From: SCGC-AAA076-P13 sp963926355
Lineage (GTDB): Bacteria; Pseudomonadota; Gammaproteobacteria; Magnimaribacterales; D2472
Direction: 5' to 3'
NCBI GenBank assembly: GCA_963926355.1
Contig: CAWUWW010000012.1
Location: 1 to 30,584 of the forward strand
Length of the DNA: 30,584 nt
Below are positions 22,920-30,584 of this stretch, piece by piece; within the stretch, counting starts at the first letter, position 1; every line of letters begins with the position of its first letter. Under the pieces are notes generated by a model. That model made no database searches. It saw nothing but the letters and a program-made list of their open reading frames with translations, and was not told the origin of the DNA. A program made the position numbers and the translations under genes.

Positions 22920-25541
22920 ATGACTAAATCACTTGTAATCGTCGAATCACCAGCAAAAGCCAAGACTATTTCAAAGTACCTGGGTAGTGATTATATTGTT
23001 CAATCAAGCGTTGGTCACATTAGAGATCTTCCCAAAAAAGCATCAACTGTAAAGCGTACAACTATTCCAAAAGATTTAAGCCCAGAGGCAAAAAAGAAAT
23101 TAAAAGCTATTAATGAAAGAAGCAGACTGATAAGAAGAATGGGTATTGATCCAGATAATGGATGGGTTGCTGATTGGCAGATAATCCCAGAAAAAGAAAA
23201 AGTTGTTAAATCTCTTAGGCAAGCTGCAAAGCAGGTTGATCACATTTATCTTGCAACCGACCTCGATAGAGAGGGCGAAGCTATTGCCTGGCACTTAAAA
23301 GAAGCCCTTGGCCCAGAAAAATATACATACTCAAGAGTCAGATTCAATCAAATTACAAAATCAGCTATCTTAGAATCTTTTGCAGATCCTAAAGAAATAG
23401 ACCTTGATCTAGTTAAAGCTTATAGAGCTAGAAGGTTTTTAGATAAGGTTATAGGTTTTGAATTATCTCCATTGCTTTGGAAGAAAGTTGCAAGAGGCCT
23501 TTCAGCTGGAAGAGTTCAGTCTGTTGCTCTTAGAGTTCTTGATGAGAGAGAGGGATTAATTCAGGAGTTTATTCCAGAAGAGTATTGGGAAGTCTCAATA
23601 AACCTTTTAAATATCTCAAAAGATAACATCTTATTCTCTCTTAATAGAAAAAAATCAGATCCTTTGCTTCAGCAAGATGAAGCGAAGAAAATTAAATCAT
23701 TAATTAATTTATCTGAATTAAAGATAAGTGAAATCTCCAAGAAGCCAGTAAAGATTAAACCAAGAGCTCCTTTCATAACCTCCACATTGCAGCAAGCTGC
23801 CAGTACTAAATTAAGCTTTACTGTTAAGAGAACGATGAGGGTTGCTCAGAAGCTATATGAAGCAGGCCATATCACATACATGAGAACAGATGCTCCAAGT
23901 TTAAGTAAAGAGTCTATTCAAGATGCTAGAAATTATATTGGAGATAAGATTGGTGATAAGTATCTGACAAACGCTCCGCGAATATATTCAATTACTAAAA
24001 ATGCTCAAGAGGCTCATGAGGCAATAAGACCTACTAGTGCATTTGTTACTTCCAATGATCTGATGAGCGCCTCAGAGGAAGAGAGAAGGTTATATACCCT
24101 AATATGGCAGCAATATATAGCAAGTCAAATGCCAGACGCTGAATACTTATCTACTTCTGCCAAAATTTTCATAGACGAATATGTCTTTTCTGCCAAAGGC
24201 AGAGAAGTGGTTTTTGATGGTTATACTAAAATTTCAAAGAGTGGTTCAGCAGATAGCGATGAGGATATTCTTCCTCCATTATCTGAAGGGGAAGAGCTTT
24301 TATTAGATAAGTTAAATCTAGATCAAAAATTTACGAAACCACCTGCTAGATTTTCTGAAGCAGCCTTAGTTAAAGAGCTAGAAAAAAAAGGAATTGGAAG
24401 ACCTTCTACCTATGCAAATATAATTTCTACTATTCAAGATAGGGGATATGTTGAAATTCAGAATAGAAGATTTTTCGTTAAAAAAATTGGTCATATAGTT
24501 ACAGAGAGACTCCAAGAGAGTTTTGATGACATTATGGATTATGACTTTACCGCTAATCTTGAAAATAATTTAGATAAAGTAGCTAGTGGTGATTTAGATT
24601 GGAAAAGTGTCCTAGATAATTTTTACAAAGCATTTCAAGATGACCTAGCTTCAGCTTCCGATGAAGATAGTGGGATGAGAACAAATGATCCAACTGATAC
24701 AAATATTATTTGTCCTGATTGCTCGACCAATCATATGGTTATTAGAAACGCTTCTAACGGTGTTTTCCTGGGCTGTTCTGGATATCAAAACGAAGGCGAT
24801 GATAAGTGCAAAAAAACTCTTAACTTAATTCCAGGCGATGAAGCGATTAGTGTGGATGATCAAGAAGAGGTAGAGAATCTTTTAATTAAAAAAAGATGTG
24901 GAACATGTGATACAAGCATGGATAACTACCTCATAGATGAAAATAGAAAACTTCATATATGTGGGAAAAGTCCAGATTGCTCTGGGTTTGAAATTGAAGA
25001 TGGGCTATTTAAGATAAAAGGCTATGATGGCCCTGTACTTGATTGTCATAAATGCGGTGCAGAGATGCAGTTAAAAACAGGAAGATTTGGCAAATATTTT
25101 GGTTGTTTAAATGATAATTGTGGAACAACCAGAGCCCTTCAAAGGAATGGCGAACCAAAGCCTTTGACTATGGAGCCAATCTCATTGCCTCACTTAGCTT
25201 GTTTAAAATGTGAAGATCATTATCTATTGAGAGACAGTATGAAGGGTCTTTTCTTAGCAGCAAGTAAGTACCCAAAAAATAGAGAAACAAGAGCTCCAAA
25301 AGTTAGTGAAATTAATAATCTAGGTCCTGAGATATCAGAGGCTTGCAGATATCTACCAGCTACAGATAAACATTCTTATCTAATCAGTGCTCCTGAAAAA
25401 GATAGGGATGGAAACCCTTATGTTATTCGATACAATAAAACAGAAGATGTTCATTATTTGGCTTCAGAAAAAGATGGAAAGAAGACTAAATGGACTGCTC
25501 TTTATAATAATGGAGAATGGGTACAGAACCTTAAAAGTTAG
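22920..25541 (+). CDS. topA: DNA topoisomerase I
   Basis: An 873-residue type IA topoisomerase, near E. coli's 865. The TOPRIM domain opens 'LVIVESPAKAKTI' and has the acidic 'DLDRE' (Asp114, Asp116, Glu118). The active-site Tyr320 is in 'ITYMRTD' (Tyr319 in E. coli). 'SAGRVQSVALR' and 'RPTSA' are core family segments. The C-terminal part has three Cys4-type zinc ribbons beginning near 'CPDC', 'CGTC' and 'CHKCG', and a degenerate fourth. It relaxes negative supercoils behind transcription. The stop overlaps the GTG of the next gene by one base (TAGTG), indicating translational coupling. Confidence 0.96.
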   Translation: MTKSLVIVESPAKAKTISKYLGSDYIVQSSVGHIRDLPKKASTVKRTTIPKDLSPEAKKKLKAINERSRLIRRMGIDPDNGWVADWQIIPEKEKVVKSLRQAAKQVDHIYLATDLDREGEAIAWHLKEALGPEKYTYSRVRFNQITKSAILESFADPKEIDLDLVKAYRARRFLDKVIGFELSPLLWKKVARGLSAGRVQSVALRVLDEREGLIQEFIPEEYWEVSINLLNISKDNILFSLNRKKSDPLLQQDEAKKIKSLINLSELKISEISKKPVKIKPRAPFITSTLQQAASTKLSFTVKRTMRVAQKLYEAGHITYMRTDAPSLSKESIQDARNYIGDKIGDKYLTNAPRIYSITKNAQEAHEAIRPTSAFVTSNDLMSASEEERRLYTLIWQQYIASQMPDAEYLSTSAKIFIDEYVFSAKGREVVFDGYTKISKSGSADSDEDILPPLSEGEELLLDKLNLDQKFTKPPARFSEAALVKELEKKGIGRPSTYANIISTIQDRGYVEIQNRRFFVKKIGHIVTERLQESFDDIMDYDFTANLENNLDKVASGDLDWKSVLDNFYKAFQDDLASASDEDSGMRTNDPTDTNIICPDCSTNHMVIRNASNGVFLGCSGYQNEGDDKCKKTLNLIPGDEAISVDDQEEVENLLIKKRCGTCDTSMDNYLIDENRKLHICGKSPDCSGFEIEDGLFKIKGYDGPVLDCHKCGAEMQLKTGRFGKYFGCLNDNCGTTRALQRNGEPKPLTMEPISLPHLACLKCEDHYLLRDSMKGLFLAASKYPKNRETRAPKVSEINNLGPEISEACRYLPATDKHSYLISAPEKDRDGNPYVIRYNKTEDVHYLASEKDGKKTKWTALYNNGEWVQNLKS

Positions 25542-25978
25542 TGGATTCAAAAGAGTTAGTTAATTTATACCTAGATATATCTAAAGAACTTTGTTCCAAA
25601 CTATTATTTGATAAGTCTCCGTCAGATTTATCGAATCAATTCCTTTTCTTTCTTTCTTTAGAAAAAAGTTTTGACTATCTAGCGGATGATACTTTAAATC
25701 AAACAAATGCAGATTTACCTAATTTAGAATCCTTTAATGCTATTTCAAAATGGGATCAGTTAGCTGGCGAGCCTTCATTAAAAAATATCATCTATAAAGA
25801 AAAACAACCTGATGGATTTATATTTGATTTTTATAATGCAAAAGATAAGTTGCTTATTCCAGTTAATGATTCTTTGATAACTTCAAATCAATCAAGTAAC
25901 TTGAAAAAATATATTTTGATACTAGATAGTTATAAAAGGTTCATGCTCTTACTTCGAAAAACTTTGGATGAGTGTTAA
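25541..25978 (+). CDS. DUF6586-like conserved hypothetical protein downstream of topA
   Basis: A 145-residue, mostly helical, cytoplasmic protein with no catalytic motif I can see. 'NLYLDISKELCSKL' at the N-terminus and 'LILDSYKRFMLLLRKTLDEC' at the C-terminus look like packing helices. In pseudomonads a small protein of similar length lies directly after topA and before lexA, and this gene occupies that position; the match to DUF6586 is therefore by context and general character. It starts at a GTG overlapping the topA stop by one base. Function unknown. Confidence 0.65.
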   Translation: MDSKELVNLYLDISKELCSKLLFDKSPSDLSNQFLFFLSLEKSFDYLADDTLNQTNADLPNLESFNAISKWDQLAGEPSLKNIIYKEKQPDGFIFDFYNAKDKLLIPVNDSLITSNQSSNLKKYILILDSYKRFMLLLRKTLDEC

Positions 25979-25989
25979 GCTGATAATAT

Positions 25990-25993
25990 GGAG
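25990..25993 (+). promoter_or_regulatory. Shine-Dalgarno deciding the start of the small gene at 26000
   Basis: GGAG is six bases before the ATG at 26000 and overlaps the earlier in-frame ATG at 25988, which has no ribosome site of its own. It favours the shorter, 85-residue product. Confidence 0.6.
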
Positions 25994-25999
25994 AAAAAA

Positions 26000-26257
26000 A
26001 TGTCAAATTACTTAGAGTTAGCTCAACTTCCTGATGGTTCTATCGTCTTAAGGAGATCAGATGATCATGAAAATCCAATTGTTAAAATTGATTTCTCAAA
26101 AGAGTCTAAGGAATTTTTACAAGGCCAGGAACTAACTGTAGCAAAAGAAATGATTAGAGCTGGTATTGAAAGTGTAAGTGGAAATGTTAATGATTTTGAT
26201 GAATTTTTTGAAAGCCAGAAAAAGAACTTAGCTAAAAAGCCAGTGATTCTTCATTAA
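26000..26257 (+). CDS. Small conserved hypothetical protein convergent with lexA
   Basis: An 85-residue protein: 'YLELAQLPDGSIVLRRSDD', then 'IVKIDFSKESKEFL', 'VAKEMIRAGIES', and a variable acidic/basic tail ending 'PVILH'. It resembles a small conserved protein found next to lexA/sulA in pseudomonads (recalled from memory, not searched). The ATG at 26000 is preferred over 25988 because of the well-placed GGAG. The stop overlaps the end of lexA by four bases, tail to tail. No function can be assigned. Confidence 0.65.
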   Translation: MSNYLELAQLPDGSIVLRRSDDHENPIVKIDFSKESKEFLQGQELTVAKEMIRAGIESVSGNVNDFDEFFESQKKNLAKKPVILH

Positions 26258-26871
26258 TTTTCTCTAATTAAACCCACACTTTTTCCTTCAATATATAATT
26301 CTGTTTCTTCTAGGTTAACTTCTATATCTGAAAATTCATCGTTAGCTGGCTGAAGGTGAATAATGCTTGGGGAATGTCTGTAGAAATATTTTACAGTCAC
26401 CTCATCGTCAATTCTTGCAATCACAATATCGCCATTTTTAACATCCTGCGTTTTTTTAACTGCCAAAAGATCATCTTCCATTATTCCCGCATCTTTCATG
26501 CTAAGGCCTTTAACTCTCAAGAAGTAATCAAAATTTGAGCCAAAAAATCCTTTAGGACAATTAACATTCTTTTCAATATTTTCAGTTGCTAGAGTTGGAG
26601 ATCCAGCGGCCACTAATCCAATAATTGGGTAGCCTTCATCTGCTTCACTTATTGACTCTTGATTGTTGATAGCTATTCCTCTAGAGGTACCACTTTCAAT
26701 TGAAATAAATCCTTTTTTCTCTAAGGCACGTAAATGAGTTTCTGCCGAATTGGGAGACTTAAACCCCATTTCACGACAAATATCCGCTCTTGTTGGTGGA
26801 AAGCCTGTTTTCTTTATGTAAAGTTGAATACAATTAAGTACTTTAGCTTGTTGAGATGTTATGTCTTTCAT
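26254..26871 (-). CDS. lexA: LexA repressor, SOS regulator
   Basis: A 205-residue LexA (E. coli 202). The N-terminal winged helix includes 'FPPTRADICREMGFKSPNSAETHLRALEKKGFI', the recognition helix being around 'SPNSAETHLRAL'. The self-cleavage site is Ala89-Gly90 in 'LVAAGSP'. The catalytic Ser124 is in 'KGLSMKD' and Lys161 in 'VTVKYF'. It represses DNA-damage genes until RecA filaments trigger autocleavage. A CTG-N10-CAG box directly upstream shows autoregulation and matches the E. coli-type recognition helix. It is divergent from a 5'-nucleotidase gene and convergent with the small gene downstream of topA. Confidence 0.97.
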   Translation of the reverse strand: MKDITSQQAKVLNCIQLYIKKTGFPPTRADICREMGFKSPNSAETHLRALEKKGFISIESGTSRGIAINNQESISEADEGYPIIGLVAAGSPTLATENIEKNVNCPKGFFGSNFDYFLRVKGLSMKDAGIMEDDLLAVKKTQDVKNGDIVIARIDDEVTVKYFYRHSPSIIHLQPANDEFSDIEVNLEETELYIEGKSVGLIREN

Positions 26872-26887
26872 AATATTTCTAATTTTA

Positions 26888-26903
26888 CTGAATATATATA
26901 CAG
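26888..26903. promoter_or_regulatory. LexA (SOS) box
   Basis: CTG-AATATATATA-CAG, flanked by TA on both sides, differs from the symmetric consensus at one position. It lies 17 bases before the lexA start, next to the lexA -10 on one strand and the nucleotidase -10 on the other. Confidence 0.88.
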
Positions 26904-26931
26904 TATAATATTAAGTAACTTCTAATATCAA
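26902..26931 (-). promoter_or_regulatory. Predicted lexA promoter
   Basis: Minus-strand TTGATA (26931-26926) and TATACT (26907-26902) are 18 bases apart. Transcription would start near 26895, inside the LexA box, as in autoregulated lexA genes. Confidence 0.55.
26904..26909 (+). promoter_or_regulatory. Predicted -10 element of the divergent 5'-nucleotidase gene
   Basis: TATAAT directly abuts the LexA box and is 30 bases before the ATG at 26939. The matching -35 would fall at about 26881-26886 and is poor, so the box would cover the spacer. Confidence 0.45.
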
Positions 26932-26938
26932 GAAAAAT

Positions 26939-27844
26939 ATGACAAAAGAAGAATCAAAATTAATCATAGGGATTTCCTCCAGGGCATTATTTAATTTAGA
27001 TGAAAGCCATGAGATTTATGAAAAAGAAGGCTTGGATTCATATCGAGATTATCAAATTGCCAACGAAGACAAAACACTTGAGCCTGGTGAGGCATTTAAT
27101 TTAGTTAAAAAAATTCTTCAAATAAATACCCTTTATGATCATGATAAAAAAAGGATTGAGGTAATTCTTTTATCAAGAAATACTTCAGACACTGGTTTGA
27201 GAATAAGAAACTCTATTGAAGCACATGGTTTAGATATTAGTAGAGCTGCCTTTTGTGGTGGAGAAAGCCCTCACAGGTATGTAAAAGACTTTGGCGTTCA
27301 TCTATTTTTATCTAGTAGCATGGAAGATGTAAAGCTCGCAATAGAGAGTAATGTTGCAGCAGCAACAATCATCTCCAGAGAAGGAGATGAAAAGTCATTA
27401 CCCAATGATGGTCAGTTAAAAATAGCTTTTGATGGTGATGCTGTTATTTTTTCAGATGATTCTGAGAAAGTATTTCATGAAGAGGGCCTAGAAGCATTCA
27501 TTGAAAATGAAACAATGGCAACCACAGCTTTGAAGGAAGGGCCTTTTAAATCATTTTTAGTTGCTTTAAATAAGATTCAAAATGATTTTGATATAAATGA
27601 ATGCCCAATTAGAACTGCTTTGGTAACCGCAAGATCTGCGCCATCTGATAAGAGAGTTATTAAAACATTAAGAGAGTGGGGGGTTAGAATTGATGAGTCT
27701 TTATTTCTTGGAGGCATGTCGAAGCAGCATTTTCTTAAATCTTTTCAAGCAGATATCTTTTTTGATGATCAAAAAAAACATATCATAGAAGCAATGAAAA
27801 GCACTGCATCTGGGCACGTCCCGTATGGCATAAAAAACAAATAA
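26939..27844 (+). CDS. 5'-nucleotidase, cytosolic cN-I-like family
   Basis: A 301-residue protein of the family that includes cytosolic 5'-nucleotidase IA (PF06189 type). The N-terminal 'IGISSRALFNLDESHEIYEKEG' and 'SRNTSDTGLRIRNSIEAHGLDISRAAFCGGESP' are characteristic of the family. HAD-like catalytic parts follow: 'FDGDAVIF' (about 164-171) with the nucleophile Asp, 'VTARSAP' near 228, and a late 'FFDDQKKHI'. It should release phosphate from nucleoside monophosphates. It starts 36 bases from the LexA box and is followed after 14 bases by thrH, so it heads a nucleotidase-thrH-queH transcript. SOS control is predicted from the box position. Confidence 0.84.
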   Translation: MTKEESKLIIGISSRALFNLDESHEIYEKEGLDSYRDYQIANEDKTLEPGEAFNLVKKILQINTLYDHDKKRIEVILLSRNTSDTGLRIRNSIEAHGLDISRAAFCGGESPHRYVKDFGVHLFLSSSMEDVKLAIESNVAAATIISREGDEKSLPNDGQLKIAFDGDAVIFSDDSEKVFHEEGLEAFIENETMATTALKEGPFKSFLVALNKIQNDFDINECPIRTALVTARSAPSDKRVIKTLREWGVRIDESLFLGGMSKQHFLKSFQADIFFDDQKKHIIEAMKSTASGHVPYGIKNK

Positions 27845-27858
27845 TATAAGGATATATA

Positions 27859-28467
27859 ATGGAAATAGTATGTTTTGATATGGAAGGGACTCTAACACCC
27901 GAAATATGGGAGCAGGTTGCTTTAAATACTGGAATTGAAGATTTTAATAAAACTACAAGAGATATTCCCAGTTATTCAGATTTAATGAATTACAGATTAA
28001 AGGTTATGAATGATCATGGCCTAAAACTTTCAGATATTCAAAAAGCATCAGCTCAATTGGATTTACTGCCAGGAGCTGAAGATTTTTTATTAGCAATTAG
28101 AGAAAATTTTCAAGTTGTTATTCTTTCTGATACTTTCCATGAAATTGCCAAACCTCTTATGAAAAAAATGGGATTCCCTTTATTACTATGTCACAACCTT
28201 GAGGTAGAGGATGATAGGGTAATTTCATACAAGCTGCGTCATGATCAAGCAAAAAAACAAGCCATAAAAGGATTTCAATCAATGGGTTATAGATGCCTTG
28301 CTGCTGGAGATTCATATAATGATATTCAAATGTTTGATGTAGCTGAGAAAGGTTTTTTTATTAACGCTCCTGAAAAAATTTCATCTGCATATCCTGAAAT
28401 TGAATCATTTAACAATTATGTAGATTTAGAAAATGCGTTTAAAGAGAATTCCTTTTTTATAAAATGA
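27859..28467 (+). CDS. thrH: Phosphoserine phosphatase / homoserine phosphotransferase ThrH
   Basis: A 202-residue HAD enzyme matching Pseudomonas ThrH in length and in many segments: 'CFDMEGTLTPEIW' (HAD motif I, Asp and Glu-type second acid), 'TTRDIPSYSDLM', 'HGLKLSDIQ', 'FQVVILSDTF' (motif II), and 'AAGDSYNDIQM' (motif IV). It dephosphorylates phosphoserine and can pass the phosphate to homoserine, linking serine and threonine synthesis. AAGGA lies about seven bases before the ATG. The stop overlaps the queH start as ATGA. A plain SerB is less likely because SerB has a longer N-terminal region. Confidence 0.93.
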   Translation: MEIVCFDMEGTLTPEIWEQVALNTGIEDFNKTTRDIPSYSDLMNYRLKVMNDHGLKLSDIQKASAQLDLLPGAEDFLLAIRENFQVVILSDTFHEIAKPLMKKMGFPLLLCHNLEVEDDRVISYKLRHDQAKKQAIKGFQSMGYRCLAAGDSYNDIQMFDVAEKGFFINAPEKISSAYPEIESFNNYVDLENAFKENSFFIK

Positions 28468-29126
28468 TCGATCACTTAAAGTTAAAAAACTACGATAGAC
28501 CTAAACTTCAGATGCCTGAAGAAAATACTAAGTTACTTCTTCATAGCTGTTGTGCTCCATGTGCTGGAGAGGTCATGGAAGCCCTAGCTGCATCAAATAT
28601 TGATACCACGGTGTACTTTTACAATCCAAATATTCATCCTAAAGAAGAGTATGAAATTCGTAAAAATGAAAATAAAAGATTCTGCGATAAGCTTGGGTTT
28701 GAAAGTATTGATGGTGATTATGATAAAGATAACTGGTTTGAAAGGGTCAAAGGTTTAGAGGATGAGCCTGAAAGAGGAGCAAGATGCACCGAATGCTTTG
28801 ATATGAGATTCGAGAGATCTGCACTGTTCGCAAAGGAAAATAATTTTGGAGTTTACGCTACTACTTTAGGCATATCTCGGTGGAAAGATATGAATCAAAT
28901 CAATGCCTCTGGTACTAGGTCTGCAGAAAGATATGATGATGTAACTTATTGGGATTTTAATTGGAGAAAGCAGGGCGGCGCATCTCGTATGATTGAAATA
29001 TCTAAAAGAGAAGAGTTCTATCAGCAAGAATATTGCGGTTGTGTTTATAGCTTAAGAGATACTAATAGATGGAGACAAAAGAATGATAAAGATAGAATTA
29101 TTAGAGGAATAAAATTCTATAGCTAA
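28464..29126 (+). CDS. queH: Epoxyqueuosine reductase QueH (DUF208)
   Basis: A 220-residue QueH, the cobalamin-independent enzyme that reduces epoxyqueuosine to queuosine in tRNA. The N-terminal 'LLHSCCAPCAGEVMEAL' supplies Cys-Cys and Cys ligands/PP-loop. 'GARCTECFDMRFE' is the central Cys pair and 'YCGCVYSLRDTN' the C-terminal pair, consistent with its iron-sulfur cluster and adjacent metal site. It replaces the unrelated QueG. It begins within the thrH stop (four-base overlap) and ends 46 bases before prpB, so it is the last gene of the nucleotidase transcript. Confidence 0.92.
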   Translation: MIDHLKLKNYDRPKLQMPEENTKLLLHSCCAPCAGEVMEALAASNIDTTVYFYNPNIHPKEEYEIRKNENKRFCDKLGFESIDGDYDKDNWFERVKGLEDEPERGARCTECFDMRFERSALFAKENNFGVYATTLGISRWKDMNQINASGTRSAERYDDVTYWDFNWRKQGGASRMIEISKREEFYQQEYCGCVYSLRDTNRWRQKNDKDRIIRGIKFYS

Positions 29127-29134
29127 TTCAAAAT

Positions 29135-29164
29135 TTGGGAATCAAACCCTCAATGCCTTATAAT
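29135..29164 (+). promoter_or_regulatory. Predicted prpB promoter with near-leaderless start
   Basis: TTGGGA (29135-29140) and TATAAT (29159-29164) are 18 bases apart. +1 would fall near 29171, two bases before the prpB ATG, and no Shine-Dalgarno is present. Confidence 0.48.
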
Positions 29165-29172
29165 CTTTTGCT

Positions 29173-30039
29173 ATGTCATCAGGCAAAAAATTTAGAGAAG
29201 CTCTTACACATAACAAACCTCTTGTTATCCCTGGAGCTATTAACGCATATTCCGCAATATTAGCTGAACAATCAGGCCATAAGGCTTTATACCTATCTGG
29301 AGGCGGTGTTGCTGCAGCATCCTACGGCATTCCAGATTTAGGTATTACTACGATGGAAGATGTACTAATAGATGTTAGAAGGATTTCAAATGCTACCTCT
29401 CTTCCATTACTTGTTGATATAGATACAGGCTGGGGTGGCGCATTTAATATTTCTAGAACAATTAAAGAGATGATAGATGCTGGCTGTGGAGCTGTTCATA
29501 TAGAAGATCAAATATCTCAAAAAAGGTGTGGTCATAGGCCAAATAAATCTTTAGTTAGCTCTGAAGAAATGCAAGATAGAATAAAGGCAGCTGTTGATGG
29601 AAGGCACGATGAATCATTTTTTATCATGGCAAGAACAGATGCAGTAGCCTCTGAAGGAATAAGCGGAGCAATTGATAGAGCTGCGGCATATGTTGAGCAG
29701 GGAGCTGACGGCATATTTCTTGAAGCGGCAACATCATTGGAAGAATATAAAGTTTTTAAAGAGAATATAAAAGTACCATTACTTGCAAATATTACTGAGT
29801 TTGGGAAGACTCCATTATTTACAAAAGACCAACTTGGCGGGGTGGGCGTTGATATGGTTTTATTTCCCTTAACTGCTTTTAGAGCAATGAGTAAAGCAGC
29901 GGAAAAAATTTACATTTCACTGGCTAAAGACGGGACACAAGATGGTCTCTTGGATATAATGCAGACCCGAGAAGAACTCTATGAACGATTGAACTATCAT
30001 AGTTTTGAGGAAAAGCTCGACGAGCTATATAACAAATAA
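29173..30039 (+). CDS. prpB: 2-methylisocitrate lyase
   Basis: A 288-residue isocitrate lyase-superfamily TIM barrel. The active-site motif 'KRCGH' is at 117-121 with catalytic Cys119. 'VDIDTGWGG' holds the magnesium-binding Asp residues; 'YLSGGGVAAASYGIPDLG' and 'ARTDAVASEG' are typical of PrpB. It splits 2-methylisocitrate into pyruvate and succinate at the end of the 2-methylcitrate cycle for propionyl-CoA. It is followed after 22 bases by prpC. No prpR regulator is next to it in this window. Phosphoenolpyruvate mutase-like relatives are unlikely given the neighbour. Confidence 0.93.
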   Translation: MSSGKKFREALTHNKPLVIPGAINAYSAILAEQSGHKALYLSGGGVAAASYGIPDLGITTMEDVLIDVRRISNATSLPLLVDIDTGWGGAFNISRTIKEMIDAGCGAVHIEDQISQKRCGHRPNKSLVSSEEMQDRIKAAVDGRHDESFFIMARTDAVASEGISGAIDRAAAYVEQGADGIFLEAATSLEEYKVFKENIKVPLLANITEFGKTPLFTKDQLGGVGVDMVLFPLTAFRAMSKAAEKIYISLAKDGTQDGLLDIMQTREELYERLNYHSFEEKLDELYNK

Positions 30040-30061
30040 TTTTTAGAATAAGGGAATAAAA

Positions 30062-30584
30062 ATGGTAAAAAAATTAGAAGGTGCTGGACTTAGAGGACAG
30101 GTAGCCGGCGAGACATCACTATCTACTGTCGGTCAAATTGAAGGCTTAGCATATAGAGGTCATAAGATTGAGACACTGGCTGAAAAAGCCACATTTGAAG
30201 AGGTTGCTTATCTACTTCTATACAGCAAACTACCGAACACATCAGAACTTTCTGAATACAAATCTTTATTAAAAAGCCAAAGAGATCTTCCATTAGCTCT
30301 AAAAGAGGTTCTTCAAAAAATACCAGCATCAGCACATCCTATGGATGTTATGAGGACAGGGACATCAATGCTAGGTAACCTAGAGCCAGAAGGAGATTTC
30401 TCAAATCAGTTAAATTCTATTAATAGAATGATAGCTACAATGCCATCAATTGTTACCTACTGGTATAAATTTTCTCATGAGGGAGTTGATATTGATTTAG
30501 TAAATGATGAAGAAACAATGGCAGGACATTTCTTGCATATTCTTCATGGAAAAACTCCATCTGATCTTCATAGAAGGGTTATGG
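30062..30584 (+). CDS. prpC: 2-methylcitrate synthase (5' part; runs off window)
   Basis: The first 174 residues of a citrate synthase-family enzyme: 'GLRGQVAGETSLSTVGQIEGLAYRGH' is the typical PrpC/short citrate synthase beginning, then 'ATFEEVAYLLLYSKLP', 'PASAHPMDVMRTGTSMLG', and 'FLHILHGKTPSDLHRRVM' entering the helix before the catalytic His region, which lies beyond the edge. It condenses propionyl-CoA with oxaloacetate. AAGGGA precedes the ATG by about seven bases. Position after prpB makes PrpC more likely than GltA. Confidence 0.9.
   Translation, partial: MVKKLEGAGLRGQVAGETSLSTVGQIEGLAYRGHKIETLAEKATFEEVAYLLLYSKLPNTSELSEYKSLLKSQRDLPLALKEVLQKIPASAHPMDVMRTGTSMLGNLEPEGDFSNQLNSINRMIATMPSIVTYWYKFSHEGVDIDLVNDEETMAGHFLHILHGKTPSDLHRRVM

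Noticed and set aside
30123..30335. Minus-strand open frame inside prpC
   Set aside because: It is antisense to clear citrate synthase-family sequence.

Overview
The window is AT-rich and densely packed gammaproteobacterial DNA. No gap between genes exceeds about 120 bases, and several genes overlap by 1 to 17 bases. The lineage is inferred from three things: a topA, DUF6586-like, small conserved gene, lexA order that I recall from pseudomonads; a canonical CTG-N10-CAG LexA box; and ThrH, Prc and YihG-like proteins. Low GC, compact spacing and many acyl-CoA dehydrogenases fit a streamlined marine gammaproteobacterium such as the SAR86 group. That placement is an inference, not something proven here. 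No tRNA, rRNA, CRISPR array, insertion sequence or prophage gene was seen.

Layout. Positions 1-346 hold the 3' end of tadA on the plus strand. Positions 359-12815 are one long minus-strand block. Read in transcription order it encodes a biotin-dependent acyl-CoA carboxylase (beta, then alpha), a TetR regulator, an AtuA/DUF1446 protein, a crotonase, a large and a small acyl-CoA dehydrogenase subunit, then tail protease Prc, exonuclease III and a GNAT acetyltransferase. The first seven genes look like a catabolic operon for methyl-branched or acyclic-terpenoid acyl-CoAs (Atu/Liu type). A 10-bp inverted repeat in the divergent promoter at 12844-12873 is a good operator candidate for the TetR protein. 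Divergent from it are a glutathione S-transferase-like gene and a secreted three-domain MsrA/thioredoxin-like/MsrB protein.

Positions 14817-19805 are mostly minus strand: a nitronate monooxygenase-family enzyme, a YihG/PlsC-like acyltransferase and a second large/small acyl-CoA dehydrogenase pair. A plus-strand RraA-like gene is inserted among them. A perfect 16-bp-arm palindrome (16001-16036) lies between the nitronate monooxygenase and RraA-like genes. From 19923 the plus strand carries nadK, a rhomboid protease, pyrD, a membrane-anchored unknown, topA, a DUF6586-like gene and a small conserved gene, converging on lexA (minus strand). The divergent lexA/5'-nucleotidase region holds a near-perfect SOS box. 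After the nucleotidase come thrH and queH, then prpB and the 5' part of prpC (2-methylcitrate cycle), which runs off the end.

Functional picture. The carboxylase, AtuA, crotonase and dehydrogenase genes, the second dehydrogenase pair and the prpBC propionate genes suggest degradation of branched or odd-chain acyl-CoAs with propionyl-CoA disposal. The rest is housekeeping: tRNA modification (TadA, QueH), DNA topology and repair (TopA, XthA, LexA), NADP and pyrimidine synthesis, and envelope proteolysis.
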